This document shows positions 1 through 7,265 of a stretch of DNA of 8,908 bases, piece by piece. The DNA is from an uncultured Ruminococcus sp. (GTDB lineage Bacteria > Bacillota > Clostridia > Oscillospirales > Ruminococcaceae), in contig CAMNAY010000059.1 of assembly GCA_946531975.1 (NCBI GenBank), forward strand, positions 1 through 8,908. Direction: 5' to 3'. The stretch's first letter is position 1. Every line of letters starts with the position of its first letter. Made by a program: the position numbers and the translations under genes. Under the pieces are notes generated by a model. The model saw only the letters and a list, made by a program, of their open reading frames with translations. It had not been told where the DNA came from and did not search any database.

Positions 1-21
1 GAGCTGCTCCTGTTCTTCCAT
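1..21 (-). CDS. Possible start of the next minus-strand gene (only 7 codons visible)
   Basis: ATG at 21 opens a frame reading MEEQEQL to the left edge, with AAGG 8 nt upstream. The same frame is open further upstream without an ATG, and the other two minus-strand frames are also open across this stretch, including one from a TTG at 101 that has AAAGGAG 11 nt before it. The true start, or whether there is a gene at all, cannot be settled from so few codons. The bases between here and the sirtuin stop hold only the inverted-repeat structures described separately. Confidence 0.25.
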
Positions 22-77
22 TTCCGGCACCTTCTTTCTTCTGAGTTCCTTGTATTTGTGTGAATATTGGAGAGAAT

Positions 78-111
78 GCCATAATCGCCGCACGCTTGCA
101 ACGATTATGGC
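78..111. repeat. Perfect 10-bp inverted repeat downstream of the sirtuin
   Basis: The arms GCCATAATCG (78-87) and CGATTATGGC (102-111) are exact reverse complements around 14 bases. The loop can pair further as GCA with TGC around CGCT, giving a stem, a 2x2 internal loop and a tetraloop. GGAG at 69-72 and CTCC at 113-116 can extend the outer stem. No U-run follows on either strand, so it is not a standard intrinsic terminator. It may be a 3' end stabiliser, a leader structure for the next minus-strand gene, or a protein-binding dyad. Confidence 0.6.
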
Positions 112-182
112 GCTCCTTTGGAGATGCGGGACTGTGCCGTCTTTCGCGTCATGGCAGCGGGCGCGGTTTGTGATCGTTCTGA

Positions 183-902
183 TCAGAGCGCGGAAAACAC
201 TTCACCGATCTTTGCGTGAAGAACCAGATCCGCCCGCGCGTCCAGCGGCGTCTCGTCCCGGTTTACCAGTGCCAGCGTCTTCCCGCGGAAATAATGAATC
301 AATCCCGCCGCAGGATATACCGCAAGCGATGTCCCGCCAATAATCATCATATCCGCCTCGCGAATGCACCGGACTGCTTCGTCCATCACGTCACTGTCCA
401 GCGCCTCCTCATACAGCACCACATCCGGCTTGATCAGCCCGCCGCAGGCTTCACAGCGCGGCAAGCCCCGGCTCCCGCGGATCACCTCTGCACCGTGAAA
501 TTTTCCGCAGTCCATGCAGTAATTCCGCAGGACACTGCCGTGCAGTTCGAGAACTTTTTTGCTGCCCGCTGCCTGATGCAGCCCGTCTATGTTCTGCGTG
601 ATGACCGCGTTCAGCTTGCCCGCACGCTCCCATTCCGCCAGCTTCCGGTGCGCCGCATTCGGCTTCGCGTCATGGCTCAGCAGCTTGTCACGGTAGAATT
701 TGTAGAATTCTTCCGTATGCGAAAGGAAAAAGCTGTGGCTCAGAATTGTCTCCGGCGGATAGTCGTATTTCTGGTGATACAGCCCGTCTACGCTGCGGAA
801 ATCGGGGATGCCGCTCTCCGTCGAGACCCCTGCCCCGCCGAAGAATACCACCGTCTTCGCCTGTTCGATTGCTTCCCGAAGCTGCTCTGTTGATGCGTTC
901 AT
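183..902 (-). CDS. Sir2-family NAD-dependent protein deacylase (sirtuin)
   Basis: A 239-residue cytoplasmic sirtuin that removes acyl groups from lysine using NAD+, giving nicotinamide and O-acyl-ADP-ribose. All family marks are present: GAGVSTESGIPDFR (23-36) for NAD+ binding, TQNIDGLH (102-109), catalytic His121 in ELHGS, a four-cysteine zinc site (Cys129, Cys132, Cys150, Cys153) and GTSLAVYPAAG (190-200). Its length is normal for bacterial Sir2. The Tyr-x-x-Arg pair that marks desuccinylases such as SIRT5 and E. coli CobB is absent: the segment reads FYKFY (Tyr67...Tyr70), as in class U enzymes like the Thermotoga protein, so acetyl is the likelier substrate. ATG 902 was chosen because GGAGGAGG lies 6 nt upstream; the in-frame ATG at 974 has no such site and adds 24 residues unlike any sirtuin. 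It lies 133 bp after the protease stop and may be read through or transcribed separately. Confidence 0.93.
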   Translation of the reverse strand: MNASTEQLREAIEQAKTVVFFGGAGVSTESGIPDFRSVDGLYHQKYDYPPETILSHSFFLSHTEEFYKFYRDKLLSHDAKPNAAHRKLAEWERAGKLNAVITQNIDGLHQAAGSKKVLELHGSVLRNYCMDCGKFHGAEVIRGSRGLPRCEACGGLIKPDVVLYEEALDSDVMDEAVRCIREADMMIIGGTSLAVYPAAGLIHYFRGKTLALVNRDETPLDARADLVLHAKIGEVFSAL

Positions 903-908
903 AACATA

Positions 909-916
909 CCTCCTCC
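909..916 (-). promoter_or_regulatory. Ribosome binding site of the sirtuin gene
   Basis: GGAGGAGG on the minus strand, 6 nt before ATG 902, is a near-perfect Shine-Dalgarno and fixes the start. Its first G is the last base of a small GC-rich hairpin (916-928), so access to the site could depend on that fold. Confidence 0.8.
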
Positions 917-928
917 GGGCAGTGCCCG
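916..928. other. Short GC-rich hairpin abutting the sirtuin ribosome binding site
   Basis: CGGGC and GCCCG pair around a 3-nt loop. On the plus strand the stem is followed by TTTTCTTTT (929-937), which gives it the look of a weak intrinsic terminator for plus-strand transcripts, although no plus-strand gene is seen. On the minus strand it lies directly 5' of the sirtuin Shine-Dalgarno site. With only 5 bp its role is doubtful. The rest of 903-1035 shows no convincing promoter, and no terminator follows the protease stop. Confidence 0.3.
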
Positions 929-1035
929 TTTTCTTTTCCGCTTCCCGATCTGATTTAGAACGGATGCAGCACATTGTTTTTCAGTCTCATATAGAAAAGC
1001 ATTCGGTGAGGATGATCCCCCCGCGCCGCCTTTCG

Positions 1036-4000
1036 TTAATCGGCACCGCGCACTGCCTGCCGGAGAGCGAAAACATCGTCCAGATCAATCATTCCGTCGC
1101 CGTTGACGTCCGCTGCAGCAATCTGTGCCTGCGACAGCTCAAGCGACGGCTGCTCCGCGGTCACACGCATCAGCAGCACCAGATCTGCCTCCGAACACCG
1201 TCCGTCTGCATTCAGGTCTCCGGCTGTCTTCGGCTCCGCTGCCGTACCGTCCGACGGCTGCTCTATATAATTGAAATGATACAGGTCGGCATATTCCGCT
1301 GCCGGACAGCCCTCGTATCCGTATACCACCGTGTCCGCAGGGATCTCACAGAACAGCGCCTCCGGAACAAACTGCGACGGTACCGATGTCCCCGGAAGCG
1401 TCGGCAGCAGCCGGATCTGCGAAACATCACTGTGCAGCTCATAAACCTCCGCATACCCTGTTGCAGCATTGTACCGGTAAATCACGCCGTTTTCGGCATC
1501 GTCCCGCATCGTGTAGCGGTCCGCATCCTGATCCTTCAGCTCAAACTGGAACGAACGGTTCCAGCTCGAAATGTTCGTCGCAGAGCAGAGGAACCAGCAG
1601 CGCTCGCCTGCCTTGATGTCAAAGGTCATCTCCCGCTCGTCCGGCGTGAAAATGCGCTCCTGATATACGCCCTGACTGTCATACCGCTGTACGGTCAGCG
1701 TGCAGTATGTCTGGAAAATGTCCAGCGTCAGCGTCATATCCGTGCCTGCTGTGTAATAGCAGAGCAGATACTGGCTGTCCGTCATGTCTGTCAGCTGATC
1801 CGCCAGTCCGATCTGTACGGGCATCCTGTCGGCATCCTCAACCGCAAACAGATCCTCCGCAATGATATCGTACCGCACATCGCACAGACCGAAATATGCG
1901 CCCATGCCGATGTAATTCGCCGTCGCAGTTCCGAGGTTCACATCGTCAACCGTATAGCGCAGACGGTAATCCACGCCTTCCTGCAAGGTGTAATCGCCGT
2001 CCCGGAACGTAACCTGCGGCAGCACCCGCTCGCCGGTGTAAAAGCACGGCGCGGAGACTGTCTCGCAGCGGCTGAGCATCCGAAGCTCGGTATCAAGCCG
2101 GAAGTGAATCGTTCCCATACGGTCGGTGCCGTTGAATTTGACCATGACATAGCGCGTTTCGCCCGCAGGAACCGTGAAGGTCACCGACTTCGAGCTGTTG
2201 CCGTAATCCTGATCGAGCAGCTCTGCCTCCGGTGTGAACGCCCGCAGAACGATATCCGGCACATCCGAGCAGGACAGCGAGTATTCTGTCTCCTCCTCCG
2301 CCGTGACGCGGTAGATCGCAAGGCGGTCGTCGTAGGTCACATACACCTCGTGGTCACCGACGGTCAGCTCCGGCGCATCCTCCGGCAGCACCACGACCGT
2401 TTCGTAGGTATCCATGCGCATGCCGTAAGAGTAATTCGTCGGGCGCAGCACAAAGCTGGTCGTGCCGAATCCGGTATGGTTGCCCGGATAGGTCACCTTG
2501 TAATCGCGGTTCTCCTCCAGCACGGTGCCGTCAGGTGCCGTGACCGTAATCGGCGCCGACGTCGGGCTGCCGGTATACGGCACAGAGCCGATCGTCACTG
2601 CTGCATCCTCAAGGCTGTACGGCTTCAGAACCGTAAACCGTGCGGTGCTTTTCTGCTCGGCATACTGCCGGAAACAGACAATGCGGTATTCGCCGTCGGG
2701 CAGAAGGTAATCGTTGGTATCGGAAGAAACCTGCCGCATCAGTGTGTAGCCGGACATCACCGAGTCATACTGGTACAGGCGGAACATGAATTTGCCGCCG
2801 GACAGCTTCTCATTCAGAATCCGGTAGCGCACCGGATCGTCGCCCGGTTCATTCACGCGGAAGCTGATGATCTCCATGCGCGCATCGTCGCAGGTGAGCT
2901 GCACGGGTTCTCCCAGCCCGACCTCTGTAATTTCTGCCGGCAGCGAGCCGTAAACGTAAATATCGCAGATCTTCTCAATCCGTCCGATGTATTTGCCCAT
3001 GCCGACCACGGTAATCATGCCCTTGCCGGGAACGTCCGTGTAGGTGTGGAAGCGCTGATAGTCAACGCCCTCGGTCAGTGTTTCGCCGTTCAGCGTCACG
3101 GTCACTTTCGGGAAATACGGCAGACCGTCAAGGTAAAAGCCGTACAGGACGCCGTCTACCTTCGCATCGCGGAGATCGTACCGCTTCTGCGCGACCATCA
3201 GCTGATACTCCGCTGCACTTTCCGCAGAGCAGATGATATAATAGGGCTGACCCGCCTGCAATTCGACCGTATCACAGAAATATGTGCCGGTGACGGAGGA
3301 ATACGTGTTCTCCGCATAGACGGTATGCGTGCCGTCCGGTGTGTCTGCAACGATGCCGCAGGTTCTTGCCGCCACATAGCGGGAGCCGTTCACATAGCGT
3401 CCGAGGCGGTTGTAGGCAAGCTGCTCCTCAGCATAGCCCGCTGCATAGGTCGCGTAATAGTAATACGTGCCGGTCGTCTGCGGGACAAAGAGGAAGACCG
3501 CGCGGTCGCTGCTGTCCGAAAGCGACACCGGTACCGGCGTATCCGACGGGATCGAAGCATAGGAGATGCACGCGGTCTCGGCATAACCGGTATAACTGCC
3601 GGCGCCGAACACCGCGATGATGCGGTTCTGGTTGTGATTCTGCACCTGAACGGTGTAATCCTTCCCCGCGGTCAGCACAGTGCCGTCCGGTGCGGTCACG
3701 GTCACTGCCGGCTGCACGGGCTTGCTGAACTGCTGCGTCTGCGGCATCGAAGCCGTGACCTTGCAGTCTGCAATGTCCTTCTTTGCAGCGGTGTCCTGCG
3801 TCAGGCAGAGTTCATACATGCCTGCCCAGCGCGCCGCGATGTCCAGATAATAAGTCTCTCCGGCAGTGAGCTGCACAGCGCATGCCGAGCTGCCGTCCGC
3901 AAGGGTGCGTGCTGCGGTGAGCAGTCTGCCTGCGGCATTGGCAAGCTCCGCCTGTACCGGCACTGCGCCCGTCATGCGAAGCGTCCAGCTTCCGGTCTCC

Positions 4001-7000
4001 GGAACGGTCAGTGCATAGCGGTGCAGCGCTGCATCCGTCAGATACACCGGCGTCTCCGGCGAAAGCATCTGCGGCTGTTCTGTCTCCGCCGTGACCTCAA
4101 CCGTGATATCGGTCTGTTCGGTCTTTCCGCCGGCATCGGTCATGACACAGCGGTAAACCGTTGTGCCGGCTTTCGAGGAATCTGCATAGTAAACGGCATC
4201 CTGTGCGCCTGCGATCGGCGTCTGGCGCTCACCGCTGACCTTGTACCACTGATAGGTCAGACCGACGCCGCCCGCGAGCAGGTACAGCGGAATCTGTGTA
4301 TGCTGCGCTGCCTTGATCTCCAGCAGATCAACTGCCAGCAGCAGCGGCTCTGCGCAGAGATTGATCTGCGGCATGCCCTCCGGCAGCGTCAGGTCGTCCA
4401 GCGTGACAATCCATGTTCCGGCAGGCATCGCGTTCGGTGCGATCTGATTCGCCGCATCCGAAAGCACGACCGATTTGCAGCCGCTCAGACAGTTTGCTTC
4501 GAGCGTCTCTGCCTGTTCAAGATAGATCAGCCAGATATCTGCGTCGGTGAATTCACCGGCGGGAACACGCTTGATGCGCGGAAGATTCAGTCCGCCTGCG
4601 GATGCACCGCAAAAGCTGCGGGTTTCCAGCGTTTCGAGCGCGTCAAAGGACACGGTCTCATAACGGTCTGAGACCGGGAATCCGTAAAAGGCACTGTTGC
4701 CGACCGCAGTCACGCGGCTGTAATCCAGCTCTGCGGTCATCGCGGTGCGGACAGAGCCGACCGCGAGCGAAAACTCACCGAGCTTCGTCACGCCCGGAAG
4801 CTGAAGCAAAGACAGTCCGGAGCAGCCGCGGAAGGTATCCTTCGGCAGTGCGGTGATCCGTGCAGGCAGAGAGACGCGCCGGAGCGAGGAATCACCGGAA
4901 AATGCCGCAGTACCGAGCGTTTCAAGCGCGGTCAGCCGCAGGTCGCCGCTCCATGCGGTACAGCCGGAAAATGCACGGTCTCCGATTGCAGTGACGCCGG
5001 TCCAGCCGCAGTGAAGCGCCGTAAGGCTCGCACAGCCACGGAATGCGCCGTCCCCGAACACGGAAGCATCCGGTGCGGAGACCGTCTTCAGAGAGCCGCA
5101 GCCTGCAAAGCAGTCCGCAGGTATCTCTGCTATGCCCGCGGCAGAAAGCTCCGTGAGCGATGCACAGCCGCTGAATGCGCCTGCACCCAGCTCTGTGAGC
5201 GGATCGCTGAGCGTGACCGTCCGCAGAGCGGCATCGTCTGCAAATGCGCGTTCACCGACGGCGGAAGCATGGGCTGCCGTCACGGTTTCCAGTGCGGCAC
5301 AGTCCGCAAATGCCTCTTTGCCGATTTCTGTGACCGTATCCGGCAGCGTCACATTCTGAATGAAGTGATTGCCGGCGAAGGCGCCCTCTGCGATTGCCGT
5401 GACCGGCTTGCCGTCGGGTGCTGCGGGAAGCTGCACGGTGCTGCGCACGCCGGTATAGCGGCGAACGGTTCCGTCCGCGATGTCCCATGCATCCGCGGTG
5501 TCGAGTCCGCCGATCATGTAGACCGCTTCGGCAGGCACACTGTCCGCATAGCCCGCACGAACCGTCACGGCGCGCACATAAGCGGTCTCCGTAATCACGA
5601 GCGGCTCAGTATAGCGGGTGCCGTTTTCCGCAGAAGGCACAGTGCCGTCCGTTGTATAATAAATCTCGGAATCGGGGGTCAGGGAGCTGAGCGAGACCGT
5701 CTGCGGCTGTCCGAAATTACCCGATTTTCTGGAAAATTCCGGCGCATAGCAGATGCCGTCATCCCACTGAAAATCCTTCAGGGAGACAAGCCCCCAGCCG
5801 AACTCCTCATCAAAGCCGGCTTTGCCCAGATCGACCGCATTCCGACGCAGAAGCGCCTCCGCTCTCGCCGGCGTCAGATCGGTCTCATAGCTCTTGAGCA
5901 GCGCACAGCACGCCGTCACATGCGGCGTTGCCATGCTCGTACCGTTCTTTGCCTCTGTCTTTTCGGCATTTCCCAGCACATAGCTGACGATGCCGACGCC
6001 CGGTGCCATGACGTCAACCAGATCGCCGCGGTTGGAGAATGCGGCACGACTGAGACCGGTATCGACGGCGCCGACGGTGATGCAGCTGTCGATGCCGCCG
6101 GGATAATAATACTCGGCAAGGTCGCCGTTATTGCCCGCAGCCGCACAGCAGATGATGCCGTGGGAATCCGCAATCGTCATGGCTTCGACCTCAAGCGGGC
6201 TGACGCCCAGTCCGCCGAAGCTCATGTTCAGGATATCGGCGCCCTGCTCCAGCGCGAACATCAGTCCCAGATAAATCTGTTCATCCGATGCCGAGCCGTC
6301 CACATCAAACACCTTCACAGGCAGAATCTTGACATTCGGGGGCGTCAGCTCGCAGATCGTGCCGCTGACATGCGTTCCGTGATACAGGTCGTCATTGGTC
6401 GTGTCATCGCCGGAATCGGACACGTTGATGCCCCCGTCAATCACACGGTCACGGAAAATCGAAGGTGCGGGGTTCAGTCCGGTGTCGATCACCGCGACCA
6501 CAACCTCCGGCAGCACCTCGGCATTCAGATAAGTCTCTGCGAAATCCGCCGTGCCGATCAGATCCGCGCCCCATGTGTTGTACGCGCCGGTATCCAGTCC
6601 GGTCAGATCCGCCTCCGATGCCTGCGTATCCAGCACAATGCGGCGGGAGGGCTGCACATACTGCACAGCAGGGTCCGCCTGATAGCTCTGATAGGCTGCA
6701 TATGCCGCGGCACTGTCCGCGTATTGCAGAATGTGCAGGTCATTCCAGCCCTCGACCGCACGGACTGCGCCGTGCCTGTCGATGCTGCCCGCTGCCTTGA
6801 CAATCAGACGCGCAGTCTGGAATTCGTTGGTGATGACCTGAAGGCCGCCGCGCTGCTCGGTGTGATATCCGTAATTCTCTCCTTCGCGGTCAAAGCTGAC
6901 ATAGCGGCTGCCCGACTGCACGGACATTCCGCCGGACGCTGCCGGACTGCCCGTATCAAGTGCCAGTCTGCCGTTGCAGACGGAAAGCCCGCAGACCTCG

Positions 7001-7239
7001 GTCTTTGCCGCGCCGCCGTCCTGCGAGAGCGTGCCGTTTGCCGGATCGTATACGATCTCCTGAAAGAGATCCTTGTCTGCATCCGCGCTGACCGTCTCCT
7101 GCACCAGCGCCGCAAAGGTCTCGAAACTGACAGCGCTGTGCTGCGCTGCTGCATGCGCAGGCAGCGCCGGAAGCGCACCCGCCGTCAGCTGGCAAAGCAC
7201 CGAAAGGCTCAGCGCCGCGCCGATGATTCGTTGTTTCAT
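1036..7239 (-). CDS. Secreted dockerin-bearing subtilisin (S8) protease with BspA leucine-rich repeats and alternating beta modules
   Basis: A 2067-residue exported serine endopeptidase, probably held on the cell surface or in a cohesin complex. Approximate layout: signal peptide 1-30 (KQR, hydrophobic core, AHA cleavage site); propeptide with an I9-like part at 135-200; S8 catalytic domain 240-489; chitobiase-C-like beta domain 497-577; BspA-type leucine-rich repeats 594-929; Ig-like domain 989-1050 (YQWYKV, YRC); alternating PPC-like and YTG-type beta modules 1062-1904; a collapsed leucine-rich-repeat cap 1916-1994; type I dockerin 2006-2067. The catalytic set is intact: Asp252 (AVIDTG), His287 (HGTHVSGT), oxyanion Asn370 (AAAGNN), Ser435 (GTSMATPH), so it should be active. 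The repeats and beta modules suggest adhesion, substrate binding or a long spacer; this is inferred. The frame is unbroken throughout. It is far longer than a simple subtilisin (about 380 residues with its prepropeptide). ATG 7239 was chosen for its GAGGGG site and the signal peptide. Protease and dockerin calls are firm; the native substrate is unknown. Confidence 0.93.
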   Translation of the reverse strand: MKQRIIGAALSLSVLCQLTAGALPALPAHAAAQHSAVSFETFAALVQETVSADADKDLFQEIVYDPANGTLSQDGGAAKTEVCGLSVCNGRLALDTGSPAASGGMSVQSGSRYVSFDREGENYGYHTEQRGGLQVITNEFQTARLIVKAAGSIDRHGAVRAVEGWNDLHILQYADSAAAYAAYQSYQADPAVQYVQPSRRIVLDTQASEADLTGLDTGAYNTWGADLIGTADFAETYLNAEVLPEVVVAVIDTGLNPAPSIFRDRVIDGGINVSDSGDDTTNDDLYHGTHVSGTICELTPPNVKILPVKVFDVDGSASDEQIYLGLMFALEQGADILNMSFGGLGVSPLEVEAMTIADSHGIICCAAAGNNGDLAEYYYPGGIDSCITVGAVDTGLSRAAFSNRGDLVDVMAPGVGIVSYVLGNAEKTEAKNGTSMATPHVTACCALLKSYETDLTPARAEALLRRNAVDLGKAGFDEEFGWGLVSLKDFQWDDGICYAPEFSRKSGNFGQPQTVSLSSLTPDSEIYYTTDGTVPSAENGTRYTEPLVITETAYVRAVTVRAGYADSVPAEAVYMIGGLDTADAWDIADGTVRRYTGVRSTVQLPAAPDGKPVTAIAEGAFAGNHFIQNVTLPDTVTEIGKEAFADCAALETVTAAHASAVGERAFADDAALRTVTLSDPLTELGAGAFSGCASLTELSAAGIAEIPADCFAGCGSLKTVSAPDASVFGDGAFRGCASLTALHCGWTGVTAIGDRAFSGCTAWSGDLRLTALETLGTAAFSGDSSLRRVSLPARITALPKDTFRGCSGLSLLQLPGVTKLGEFSLAVGSVRTAMTAELDYSRVTAVGNSAFYGFPVSDRYETVSFDALETLETRSFCGASAGGLNLPRIKRVPAGEFTDADIWLIYLEQAETLEANCLSGCKSVVLSDAANQIAPNAMPAGTWIVTLDDLTLPEGMPQINLCAEPLLLAVDLLEIKAAQHTQIPLYLLAGGVGLTYQWYKVSGERQTPIAGAQDAVYYADSSKAGTTVYRCVMTDAGGKTEQTDITVEVTAETEQPQMLSPETPVYLTDAALHRYALTVPETGSWTLRMTGAVPVQAELANAAGRLLTAARTLADGSSACAVQLTAGETYYLDIAARWAGMYELCLTQDTAAKKDIADCKVTASMPQTQQFSKPVQPAVTVTAPDGTVLTAGKDYTVQVQNHNQNRIIAVFGAGSYTGYAETACISYASIPSDTPVPVSLSDSSDRAVFLFVPQTTGTYYYYATYAAGYAEEQLAYNRLGRYVNGSRYVAARTCGIVADTPDGTHTVYAENTYSSVTGTYFCDTVELQAGQPYYIICSAESAAEYQLMVAQKRYDLRDAKVDGVLYGFYLDGLPYFPKVTVTLNGETLTEGVDYQRFHTYTDVPGKGMITVVGMGKYIGRIEKICDIYVYGSLPAEITEVGLGEPVQLTCDDARMEIISFRVNEPGDDPVRYRILNEKLSGGKFMFRLYQYDSVMSGYTLMRQVSSDTNDYLLPDGEYRIVCFRQYAEQKSTARFTVLKPYSLEDAAVTIGSVPYTGSPTSAPITVTAPDGTVLEENRDYKVTYPGNHTGFGTTSFVLRPTNYSYGMRMDTYETVVVLPEDAPELTVGDHEVYVTYDDRLAIYRVTAEEETEYSLSCSDVPDIVLRAFTPEAELLDQDYGNSSKSVTFTVPAGETRYVMVKFNGTDRMGTIHFRLDTELRMLSRCETVSAPCFYTGERVLPQVTFRDGDYTLQEGVDYRLRYTVDDVNLGTATANYIGMGAYFGLCDVRYDIIAEDLFAVEDADRMPVQIGLADQLTDMTDSQYLLCYYTAGTDMTLTLDIFQTYCTLTVQRYDSQGVYQERIFTPDEREMTFDIKAGERCWFLCSATNISSWNRSFQFELKDQDADRYTMRDDAENGVIYRYNAATGYAEVYELHSDVSQIRLLPTLPGTSVPSQFVPEALFCEIPADTVVYGYEGCPAAEYADLYHFNYIEQPSDGTAAEPKTAGDLNADGRCSEADLVLLMRVTAEQPSLELSQAQIAAADVNGDGMIDLDDVFALRQAVRGAD
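1039..1224 (-). other. Type I dockerin coding region at the protease C terminus
   Basis: Protease residues about 2006-2067 hold two F-hand calcium loops. The first is DLNADGRCSEAD (ligands Asp2008, Asn2010, Asp2012, Ser2016, Asp2019) and the second is DVNGDGMIDLDD (Asp2044, Asn2046, Asp2048, Asp2052, Asp2055), each followed by a hydrophobic helix. Dockerins bind cohesin modules of scaffoldins, so this end should anchor the protease to a cellulosome- or amylosome-like complex, or to a cell-bound cohesin. No scaffoldin or cohesin gene is visible here. Confidence 0.9.
1528..4056 (-). repeat. Alternating array of five PPC-like and four YTG-type beta modules
   Basis: Protease residues about 1062-1904 form a two-module period. 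PPC-like modules each carry a late motif of the kind A-G-E-x-Y-Y followed by a hydrophobic strand: LTAGETYYLDI, LQAGQPYYIIC, LLPDGEYRIVC, VPAGETRYVMV, IKAGERCWFLC. Each of the first four is followed by a module with a P-x-V/I-T-V-T strand, a D-G-T-V-L-type turn, D-Y, and a closing Y-x-G: for example PAVTVTAPDGTVL...KDYTV...GSYTG and PQVTFRDGDYTL...VDYRL...GAYFG. The fifth PPC-like module ends the train. Both module types are beta-sandwich-like by pattern; the fold assignments are inferred. Confidence 0.65.
4453..5460 (-). repeat. BspA-type leucine-rich repeat array in the protease
   Basis: This stretch encodes protease residues about 594-929: roughly 14 degenerate repeats of 22-25 residues with the core pattern I-G-x-x-A-F-x-G-C-x-x-L-x-x-V. 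Clear copies include AIAEGAFAGN, EIGKEAFADC, ELGAGAFSGC, EIPADCFAGC, VFGDGAFRGC, AIGDRAFSGC and ALPKDTFRGC. Later copies are looser (TLETRSFCGA, TLEANCLSGC). The family (LRR_5, first known from Bacteroides forsythus BspA) is common in surface proteins of gut and oral bacteria and usually mediates binding to host or other cells. The repeats have diverged at DNA level, so recent amplification is unlikely. Confidence 0.85.
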
Positions 7240-7246
7240 CAGAAAT

Positions 7247-7252
7247 CCCCTC
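7247..7252 (-). promoter_or_regulatory. Ribosome binding site of the protease gene
   Basis: GAGGGG on the minus strand lies 7 nt before ATG 7239. It fixes that ATG as the start. The longer in-frame ATG at 7287 lies inside the palindrome, has no Shine-Dalgarno sequence and would put 16 polar residues in front of the signal peptide. Confidence 0.75.
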
Positions 7253-7265
7253 TTTTTTCTGCTTG

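Noticed and set aside
50..343. A 97-codon plus-strand frame at the left edge
   Set aside because: It runs antisense into the sirtuin C-terminal coding region, its product has no recognisable pattern, and it has no convincing ribosome binding site.
903..974. A 24-residue N-terminal extension of the sirtuin from ATG 974
   Set aside because: There is no ribosome binding site before 974, the extra residues do not resemble any sirtuin, and ATG 902 has a near-perfect GGAGGAGG.
1000..1038. Possible intrinsic terminator after the protease stop
   Set aside because: The sequence is GC-rich with partial complementarity, but I found no clean stem followed by a U-tract on the minus strand.
808..4671. 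A 1287-codon open frame on the plus strand, opposite the protease and the 5' end of the sirtuin
   Set aside because: It is in codon register with the protease, so it is open only because the protease almost never uses TTA, CTA or TCA. Its translation is rich in Arg, His and Cys, shows no domain, and contradicts the clear conserved motifs on the minus strand. One TCA Ser codon in the protease (4669-4671) ends it.
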